A DNA stretch of 64,000 bases from Theocolax elegans (Eukaryota; Arthropoda; Insecta; Hymenoptera; Cerocephalidae). This document shows, one piece after another, positions 56,641 through 64,000 of this stretch. Each line of letters opens with the position of its first letter. Positions within the stretch are counted from its first letter, which is position 1. The position numbers were made by a program, and so were the translations under genes. The stretch spans positions 39,870,905-39,934,904 of the forward strand of contig CM047427.1 in NCBI GenBank assembly GCA_026168455.1, written 5' to 3'. The notes under the pieces were generated by a model. It did no database searches. It saw only the letters and a program-made list of their open reading frames with translations, and was not told where the DNA came from.

Positions 56641-57055
56641 CTTATTATTCATTTATTTATTTATTTATCTATTTAACTAAAACGATACTTGCGTAGGTTG
56701 CGGTACATTTATTTTCGGGTTTTCTTTGTAAATATGCAATTAATGGCTTGAAAAAGAAATATCCACTTGAATATTAAAAAATAATAGTTTGGTTCATAGT
56801 ATTCAACAATCGAAGTTAGTGAATATTCACAAAAATCGAACTTAATACGGTCATAATTTTTAAATATGGGTTTTAGAGAAAAATTATATTGACGTTTTTC
56901 GTCTTGACATTGCTGAGATTAATAGAAAAAACTTTGTCGGAAACGGAAAAACGACTTTTTTTCAGAATGTTTAAACAATGGCGTATAACTAAAAATTCAC
57001 CATTTTGTTCGAACATTGATTAACGTATTCGATATCTGCGGGCCAGTTCTGTCGC
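56641..57055. other. AT-rich spacer
   Basis: No feature recognised apart from a short (ATTT)n run near 56648-56672. Confidence 0.4.
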
Positions 57056-57198
57056 GCCCCGGAATGCGTAAGTTGGGTGATGCACACATCATAATGCCGT
57101 TTGTTTATATCAATAATGTACATTAATTTTCGGGTTTTCTCTGTAAATATGCAATTGATGACTGGACCTCTCCGTGCACACGGGAATGTACCCAGCTC
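57056..57198 (+). repeat. dispersed repeat, copy 2 (without the 93-bp segment)
   Basis: Inverted partner of 53449-53684. It joins CAGTCATC directly to AATTGC (inverted reading), where the other copy has 93 extra bases. Confidence 0.8.
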
Positions 57199-57289
57199 CT
57201 AGACCAATCGATAATTTCTCTAAATCGTTTGTATTCTACACATAATCCTATGTTAAAGAGGTTGAGAGTACACATGATGCCTAACCAGC

Positions 57290-58370
57290 AGACGCGTGTT
57301 TGTAGTCAGCATGGTTGGGGTGCGCCCAGCCATATGCCCGATTCAAGAGCCTTATCTTTGCAAAGGAAGAATTGCTGATTTCAATTACGTAGGTACCTTG
57401 GTAAGTGGCAATAGTGACTCTGTAGGAACGTGCATTATCTTTAAAGGTCTGCAGGTAGAGTTGGTAATAAAACATTGATCGGGAAATCCGTGCGTCTCAT
57501 CTACAAATCGGTGGGAGGTACCAAATACATAATCTTAGTGGCATCAGCATACTTTTCCTGGGAAATATAGGTATGTGTGATATGTTCGATAGATGAAGTA
57601 GTATGTCGAATTAGAGAATACAAAGATAAAAAAGAAGGATTGACAGGGGGATGCGATGCAAACACAGACCACACGGTATGTGACAGTACTAACTGTAATC
57701 CTAGTGAAGAAAGTCTAGTTGAGTCTTTTTGCTCTCTACACTCATGTACATGTTGAACAGAGTAATTGTATCTAATTTCCAAAATGCAATAAGGAAGAAG
57801 TTATTGACATAACGATTGCATCGAGAGGTAGTGATATGAGCGTCATTGAGTGGAAGATGTCGGGTGAGATACTTATGTTAGATCACAATTATATTGTCTT
57901 CCACAATATACTTCAAAACCCGAAGAATTCTACGTTAGATTCTATCAAAATAAAGGAGGGAAATTAGACCAAGGATCAACAGGAAGTACTAAAAAATCTA
58001 TTGGAAACATATTATATTAAATTCCGGGAGGAAGATTCTGAAAAACAAAAGGTCTTTCAGTTCAAAGGAAAGATTAGAAGATAGCAAGATATATGACAAT
58101 AAATAACAGGTTATATAACAGGTTAAGAAAAGATACAATCGACATTTGGTACGTTTGAACCTTATAAAGCATTGTGGCCGAATAGCCTGTTACAGTAGTA
58201 TAGAGACATACTTATACCGGCTTTAGAGAAAATTTATTGAACTTGTCTTGTTCTAGGATTCATACTGTTACAATGGAGATTGCCAAAAATAGCCTTTCTA
58301 CTAATGTTAGAGAAGGCGCAACACACCATAAAAGGAGCCTTTGGACCAATTATATTTAGAAATAATATAG
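57290..58370 (+). pseudogene. LOA/R1-type LINE ORF2 remnant: AP endonuclease and RT start
   Basis: Plus strand. The 60-residue frame from 57296 includes ICPIQEPYLCKGRIADF (catalytic Glu block). Later pieces are LVASAYFSWE, GGCDANTDHTVCDSTNCNP (Asp/Asn block), ITIASRGSD-like and a decayed LDHN block matching SDHxxI. Around 58175-58340, IPALEKIY, VLGFILLQWRLPKIAFL and GAFGPIIF match the first RT blocks (A-L-G-Y-I-P-x-x-W-R and F-R-P-I-S-L). Dozens of disruptions; an old copy. Confidence 0.72.
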
Positions 58371-59295
58371 AAATTTCTGCGTATCAACAGAATAATCAAA
58401 CGTAAATAATACACTTTGCTTACTTTTTGCGGGACGAGAACCTCCTCGCATCGATTGCACGTTAGAAATACTCGATAATTTAAAAAATTAAAGTTGTCTA
58501 TAAAATCTTACAAGATATTCGTCTTTAAAGATTAATTTAATTGTTATAAATTTATTAAACCAGTATATCAAAAATTCAATCTAATCAAAGCGAAAACGGA
58601 AAAATTTAAAGATAGTTAAAACAAGGAAAGAGAGAAAATGCATTCGCGCTATTATACAACAAACTGGGATAAACCACTGGCTCTCTATGAGAAACTTCTA
58701 TTCTCGACACCATGAATTAGACGTCAGTTGTACGGTCCGGTATTATGGGGCGTGTGTTTATGTCGCGCATACCGCGAACACTGGGCAAGACTTACGTGTA
58801 CGGCAACGGAAGCCGTTATAGAGATCCAATGTTGTGGTGAAGCGTACACGATACCGTGGGTCCCGCGAATAACGCGACATTTGCACAGCAGAACAAAACC
58901 TCGCCTTCTGAGTCGTACTCGAAAAAAAATAATGCCTGGTAATTATGGTCTCTGAGCACAAGTTTCGCTTACTTAAAAGAAGGGGTTACTCTCTTCGGGT
59001 CACGCATTTTCTTACAACATCCGGAACTGTTTTCTGGTATACGAATATGAAAGAATTCAAGTGAACTTCAATCTCAAAGCCCGTATGATAAAAGTTCTAC
59101 GCAATTAATAAAAAACTGTAAAAATATTATGTTTTTGTTTAATTACTGATAATTCAGAAGCAATTAGAGATAGATACTCCAACTTAATATGGATAAAATG
59201 CTGAGATCAAGTTGATATGATTTAAAAAAAAGAAGCTAAAATATTTTATTTTAGTCAAAGTTGGGGAAGAAATAAGAATAAGACGAAACTTTATC
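58371..59295. other. unassigned spacer with a less AT-rich patch
   Basis: 58690-58960 is less AT-rich and has overlapping frames on both strands (75 residues plus, 67 residues minus). Neither is recognisable; they may be shadows of a decayed element. Confidence 0.35.
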
Positions 59296-59420
59296 GAAGG
59301 AGGGTGAAACCCTTCCTTATTAGCTCCACGTTAACTGAAGGTCAACGTGCCCACTGAGGCGACCGGGTGAGTGGGAAGTAAATAGAGGATTCAATAAAGA
59401 ACCTGGTTATTCAATGAATA
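59296..59420 (+). repeat. repeat related to 44720-44830
   Basis: See the entry at 44666: the CAACGTGCCCACTGAGG and GGGTGAGTGGGA blocks match that region with clear divergence. Possibly terminal sequence of an LTR element, not shown. Confidence 0.5.
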
Positions 59421-59711
59421 ATGAATTTTAATATTGAATGGAATATTTACAGACAATTATATACAACGTTTGCGTGCCATTATTATATATTAGATGAATA
59501 TGATCTAAAAAATACCCTATAGGTCTGTGATTATGTGTGTTATAGTATGTGGGTTGCTTGGTTTAGAATAAGATGTGAATGTGGGTGGATAAGGTTGTAT
59601 GCACGTGGGTGGCATATATGTAAAATCAACAGATGTCTCACTCGCCAAAGCTTGCTCCGTCGCATATTTAGATTTTATTTTTTGCTGTGGTCTGCTGGAA
59701 AGTATAAACGG

Positions 59712-60465
59712 CAAAATGTGAGAATTTGAAACAAAAAATTATTACTTCCTAGAGATGATATTTAGGGAATCAGGATAACCTCCAGGAGATCCGCACATCG
59801 TTTACTGGTAAGACTAGCCTTAATATCAGAATTTAAAAAAAAATGTAATTTTCTCGAGAAGATGCCCACTTTGCCAGGATGATCTTCTGGACATTTGTAT
59901 ACTGTCTACTGGAAAATCAGATGCCAAAATATTTGAATTAAAAAAAATTATCGCTTCCTGAGCACAATGTCCAGGGGGTCACGATGAACTCCAGGTCATC
60001 TACATATTATCTACTGCAAATTCTACATGCCAAAATGTATGAATTTGAAAACAATTATTGCTTTCTGGAACCGACCTCTAGATGGTCAGGATGACCTGTG
60101 GGTCATCTATACATTTTCTACTGAAAAGTGTAGATACCAAAATGTCTGAATACGAAAAAAATGGTTACTGACTGAAGACGATGTTTATGCGGTCATAGTG
60201 ACCTTAAAATCATCTGCAAATTGTCTATTGCAAATTCTACATGCTTAAATGTATGAATTTGAAAAAATATTATTGCTTCCTGAAGCTGATTTATAGATGG
60301 TAGGCGACCTCCGGGAAAATCTGCATACCGTTTACTAGATAGCCTAATTTCCGAAATGTCTGGATTTAAAAAAGAAATTGTTACTTTCTGGAGACAATAT
60401 CCAGGTGATCAGAACGACCTCCAGGTCATCTGCACATTATCAACTGCACATTCTAAATGACACTT
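59712..60465. repeat. diverged minisatellite, unit about 107 bp, seven copies
   Basis: Seven units start with a TTACTTCCTGGAG-like phrase at about 59738, 59848, 59950, 60057, 60165, 60271 and 60380 (mean spacing 107). Each also contains CAGGATGACCTCCAGG-like, TCATCTGCACATT-like and CTACTG-like phrases and a poly-A-rich joint. Units have diverged considerably, so the array is old. No coding frame crosses it. Confidence 0.88.
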
Positions 60466-60985
60466 TTTAGTACATGTCACATAGATTATTTTACAAAACA
60501 GCATTTTTAGAGTAAAAGAAATTGTTGTACTTAATAATTTAGTCATTTTAAATGCGTAGCAATACATTTCGTTAGAATTTAAAGACTAAATTATTATAAA
60601 AAATATATTTACACAATTTCGGCTAAATTTTCGAAAAAATTTCCAAACAAGAGATTGAAATTTTGGACTTTAAACATGTTTAGATCTTTAATAAAACTAT
60701 TTTAAACATTTGACTTTTAATTGACCATCTCAAGGTCATATTTACCGAATTCCGAAGGCAAAAAAGTGTTTTCATTTAAAAAATACTGTATAACCTTCAA
60801 ATGCTTCCCCTTTAACTTTTGTCATTTTGTAATATCATTCGTTTTTGCAGAGGCCATCCATGTGGTTAAATGAAAATAAACAACCCTATACAACATAATA
60901 ATCCTTAGAAATTAATATAAAATTCATAATCAATAAATTTATCAATTATAACAGAATTAGTAATATAAGTCAAATTCATTCTTAC

Positions 60986-61239
60986 AAGCTAATCTTTCTT
61001 GAAGTTCTGATGAAGGTGCTACATCAATAGCGCTTTTCGTATGGCAATTTAATTGGGTAGGATCAGCACCTTCACTTAATAGTAATGAACATACATCAGA
61101 CCTTGATTTACTAGCTGCTTCATGTAATGGAGTAAAAGCCCATAGATCACTTGCATTCACAGCTGCTCCATGTTTGAGAAGTGCTTCCGTAACTTCAAAG
61201 TGACCGTATGAGCAGGCATTGTGTAATGGCACTAAACCA
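60986..61239 (-). CDS. TNKS: tankyrase exon, ankyrin-repeat (ARC) region
   Basis: 254-bp internal exon on the minus strand. It follows acceptor TTTCAG (ends 61240) and precedes donor GTAAG (starts 60985). The open frame includes [58 protein letters not shown] and [14 protein letters not shown]. This is the second ankyrin cluster of tankyrase, the PARP that reads substrate proteins through these repeats and acts in Wnt signalling and axin turnover. No stops or frameshifts. No flanking tankyrase exon is visible within the window, so its introns must be long or the exon is a duplicated orphan. The frame extends past both splice sites by chance. Confidence 0.88.
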
Positions 61240-61640
61240 CTGAAATTATAACATGCATATTTAAATATATATACTAGGGGGTTTCTCCTTGTTTTGTTCA
61301 CCAACCCCCGTATTAATATATTGAATAAAAATAAAGATAATTAATTCATAGAATTTTAAATAATAATTTAAAAAAGTTAATATATAATGAACAAAAAAAA
61401 TAGGAGCGTTATTTTTGTAACATAGGGAGAAGGTCACATTTCTTATATCCCAATTCTCGATATGGCAATATGATATATCTAGGCCAGTAGAATTATATAA
61501 TAGTATGGATGTTGTTTAACGAAAATTAATTATATGCGGCAATCGTCCAAAAATAACACATATAATAAGAATTTAACCTTAGTAAATTGTCGATAATTGA
61601 GGGTCATAATAAATAAATCCAATTTATTTATTTAAATACA
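61240..61640. other. spacer (probable tankyrase intron)
   Basis: AT-rich. 61280-61400 carries no recognisable feature. Confidence 0.4.
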
Positions 61641-61680
61641 CAACGTTTCATCTCTCAGGTTTGCAGACCTCTTCAGGTGT
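61641..61680 (-). ncRNA. hammerhead-like PLE tail, family C
   Basis: Minus strand: CACCTGAAGAGGT, loop, ACCTGAGAGAT, GAAACGTTG. The core CTGAAGA and GAAAC is present. The stem (AGGT/ACCT) is offset and followed by unpaired bases, so it is more decayed than the other motifs. Part of an old PLE with no coding remnant noticed. Confidence 0.45.
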
Positions 61681-62254
61681 TAAATTTATTGGACAAATTT
61701 ATATTTATATAATTTTTACAGTAGCTATGAAATTTTTATATAATAAATTTAATTTTCTTTTAGTATTAAATAATATGTTACAGCTTAAGTGAGCTTCGTC
61801 GAATAACATGTAAAGTAAAACCAACGACTATTTATACATAAATAAGTAAGTGCCTGTTTACGAACTATATGTCATAGTTTATAAACACTCACCTACTTGT
61901 TTTGTATAAATACTGGTTGATTTTGCTTTATATGTTAGTAGTTATAATGGCACTATGGACCGTCATAAAAAACTTAAGAATATCTAGTAATAATAGTAAA
62001 AATAGTAGTAATTTCTATCCAACATCATCATTGTTTTGACGGCACGATAGAGGTTACTCGTTATTCAAAATTGATAGAAGTGTAAATAAATGCAACGCAA
62101 GCAAATTACGCATTATAAGAGACCCATCATTCTTACTTAAAATTAAATTATTATAATAATTATTTTTCTCTATATTATCAATTATATTCTTTATAGTAAC
62201 ATTTTTTAAAAAATGAAGATTTTATTGATCTCTACGAACACAATTTTGTATTTT

Positions 62255-62297
62255 GCCGACGTTTCGGACGTTTTTCATACCGTCCCTTTTCAAGGCT
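62255..62297 (-). ncRNA. hammerhead-like PLE tail, family D
   Basis: Minus strand: AGCCTTGAAAAGGGACG, loop, CGTCC, GAAACGTCGG. The 5-bp GGACG/CGTCC stem is followed directly by GAAAC. The first core reads CTTGAAAA instead of CTGANGA, so cleavage activity is unlikely, but the layout matches the PLE motif, including the one-base offset. Confidence 0.45.
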
Positions 62298-63030
62298 AAA
62301 AACAAATCAGTGAAAAAGAAAACTCTTTCACATTAAAAATTATACATTTTAAGCAAATTTAAAATCTACGGCACACACATAATCTTTCCAACAAAAAATC
62401 GTAGAGACAACTATTTCATCTTAAAGTTAACAATCGCAATGCTACCTCCAAACGCACAAACACTATAGAAAAAAAACCACGTTCTTTGAAATTAAAAAAT
62501 AATAAAATATAAAAAAAAATCAATTAGTATACACTATGTTCTTTAAAACTAAAAATTAATTAATATAAACAAATTTAAAAAAAAATATAAAACACCAGCA
62601 AGAAAAACCACACACCCTACACGCAGTCGAAAAGCTTTCCCGCAGCATATCTACAAAGACCTCCCCGAAGGAAGCCCTCTACAACAATAAAAGTAATATA
62701 GAGATCTCGACATCGCTTAACCCCCGATACTAACAATACGTATATATAATACATGTATGTGGGTACATATATAAAGCAACAAACAATATAGAATTCGTAG
62801 AAAGTGATAATATTACGAGGCCAAACGAGTCGAGACTTCTCCCGTGTATCAAGAAACCATGCGCTGTGAAGAAGTGGCAAACCCGATCCGCTATGCGAAG
62901 ACCTGCTGGGATTGCCCCGGCAGCTCGGAAGCAACCAGATCGAAGCGCGCCATCTCCGTGCACCAGATAGTCTGCCGATACCGAGAGTCCGATTACATCA
63001 AGCAAACGACCGAGTATAACATTTGCTTCG
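62298..63030. other. unassigned region, possibly the rest of a PLE terminal repeat
   Basis: 62610-62720 and 62820-63020 are less AT-rich. Overlapping frames on both strands (62617-62934 minus, 62844-63140 plus) are unrecognised. Confidence 0.35.
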
Positions 63031-63039
63031 GGTATGAAT

Positions 63040-63370
63040 GCAATGGTCCATTTACGTACACAACATTTTTACACCATCAAACAACTTTAATAAAACAGTT
63101 AACAAATTCTGGACGAACGATAACCTCTCCTACCATCTAGTAACAGTTTTATCTGTAACACGTGCTGTATACTCAAAATCGCTAACCATAAAATATGTGT
63201 GTTGCGCATTTTCTTTATTTCGCAATGTGTTCATTACATTTGATACAAACTTATCCATTACAGCAGACATACATTTTGCCATATTCTCCAAATATTCAAT
63301 TCGTTTATCGATATCTTTACAATTTGTTTTAAATTTTCAAATGTTACATGCTTAAATACTGTAAAGCGAC
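63040..63370 (-). other. possible downstream gene remnant of the Polinton-like element
   Basis: The minus strand between about 63370 and 63040 has a broken frame with DIDKRIEYLENMAKCMS and TYFMVSDFEYTARVTDKT. I do not recognise it. Its position after the protease on the same strand makes it a candidate second gene of the same element. Confidence 0.3.
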
Positions 63371-63489
63371 GATACTGCTTAGTATCAGTTTTTTACTCTC
63401 CTCGTGCTACTCCCTCTGCCCCTCTTCAATAAATTCAATTGTTCGATCAGAGTAGCTAATTGTAAATAGTAGTATATATCCAGGAATGA

Positions 63490-63999
63490 TAATCTTATTA
63501 TCTAGCAACTCGTCACTTTCGTAAATGTCGAAAAATCTATTAATATTTTCAAACAGTTTTTTTACAGTGTTGGACGAATATTTTTTCATAAACTCAGCGT
63601 AGCCTAATTCCTAGGCTATGTAATACAAAAATATACGCAATAGTACCCATACGCATCCGAAAATATGCTATGTAAACAACTATAATTCCACTTAAATTTC
63701 TTGCAATATTTATATATGCGGTTAACATGATTAGAGATACGTGGCGACACATCAAAACTATCAAAGTATACATCCATTTCGTCTCTTAAAACACACATAG
63801 CTTCGCAATGCTAACCGTGCTTGTTTTGTAGTTGTGTGTCAAAAAGAAAAGCAGCTGGTCTTGTTCAAATCTGTGGTATTCTGTCCGCGGGGTACACTCC
63901 GGACGTACAAATCTCCATTCCCGACAACATCTCCAACATTTTAGACATGTGTTCATCACAGAGATCTAGTGGAATATCAAAAGGCCATCGTATTTCCAA
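63490..63999 (-). pseudogene. Polinton/adenovirus-type cysteine protease, decayed
   Basis: Read on the minus strand from the window's right edge: GVYPADRIPQI then a stop, RPAAFLFDTQ, a stop, then CEAM where the family has the catalytic His context. DVYFDSFDVSPR follows (Y-F-D-S block), then SDAYGYYCVYF where the family has Cys-Gly-x-Tyr-Cys. After a frame break comes LGYAEFMKKYSSN. The order fits the maturation protease of Polinton/Maverick elements. The catalytic Cys position is Tyr (TAT) and two stops precede it, so it is dead. The element continues beyond the window. Confidence 0.72.
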
Positions 64000-64000
64000 G

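Noticed and set aside
58690..58961. Overlapping frames of 75 and 67 residues as a candidate gene
   Set aside because: They lie on opposite strands of the same patch, with no recognisable motif and no splice context.
1..64000. CRISPR arrays, bacterial operons or terminators
   Set aside because: The tandem arrays have no short-repeat/unique-spacer pattern, and the gene content and introns are eukaryotic.

Overview
This is a eukaryotic, strongly AT-rich, intron-bearing and transposon-packed window. It most likely comes from an insect: the R1/LOA-clade LINEs, Penelope-like elements, Tc1/mariner-related transposases with a DUF4817-type N-terminus and a decayed Polinton-type protease are all typical of arthropods, and the host gene fragments (tankyrase, LARP1, DPH6) fit. 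A hymenopteran is a reasonable guess but is not proven by the sequence. I found no bacterial genes, operons or CRISPR arrays. Almost everything is mobile, repeated or broken DNA. The only stretch that looks like an intact host exon is a tankyrase ankyrin exon at 60986-61239 (minus strand).

Layout. 1-7790: three copies of one Penelope-like element (PLE). Copy 1 (+) and 5'-truncated copy 2 (-) form a near-perfect palindrome with arms of about 1.8 kb. A short tail fragment and complete copy 3 (+) follow. Each copy has RT, GIY-YIG and a hammerhead-ribozyme-like motif, and each is broken by stops or frameshifts. 7800-16350: a higher-order tandem array with a unit of about 2,537 bp, each unit carrying a 1.5-kb long-TIR element. 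16366-18045: microsatellites, then a dead mariner-superfamily transposase. 18533-26292: a large inverted repeat. Its left arm carries an ORF2-less R1 LINE and a second PLE family; its right arm preserves the empty site of the R1 insertion. Inside lies a palindromic MITE with two head-to-head tRNA-like sequences.

26293-37750: LINE tails, microsatellites, a second tRNA-containing MITE (28611-28821), a GC-rich cluster of four hairpins (29350-29439), a 1,412-bp tandem duplication containing a two-exon coding fragment, and a chimeric LARP1/DPH6 pseudogene, itself tandemly duplicated. 37755-42684: a head-to-head palindromic DNA transposon carrying the C-terminus of its gene in both arms, interrupted by an internally deleted LOA-like LINE with a 12-bp target-site duplication.

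42685-64000: minisatellites (about 150, 107 and 36 bp units), several MITEs, decayed LOA/R1-type LINE pieces (46060-46560, 49925-50727, 57290-58370), a second R1 ORF1 copy (51816-52842), a mariner-superfamily fragment, the tankyrase exon, two more PLE ribozyme-like tails, and a dead Polinton-type cysteine protease at the right edge.

These genes do not form a pathway. The window records repeated transposition, inverted duplication and internal deletion. The most notable patterns are the hammerhead-like motifs in four PLE tails with a recurrent one-base offset, two unrelated LINE families that both lost ORF2 while keeping their ends, and two unrelated palindromic MITEs with tRNA-like cores. Coordinates of diverged repeats are read by eye and are accurate to about 5-20 bases.
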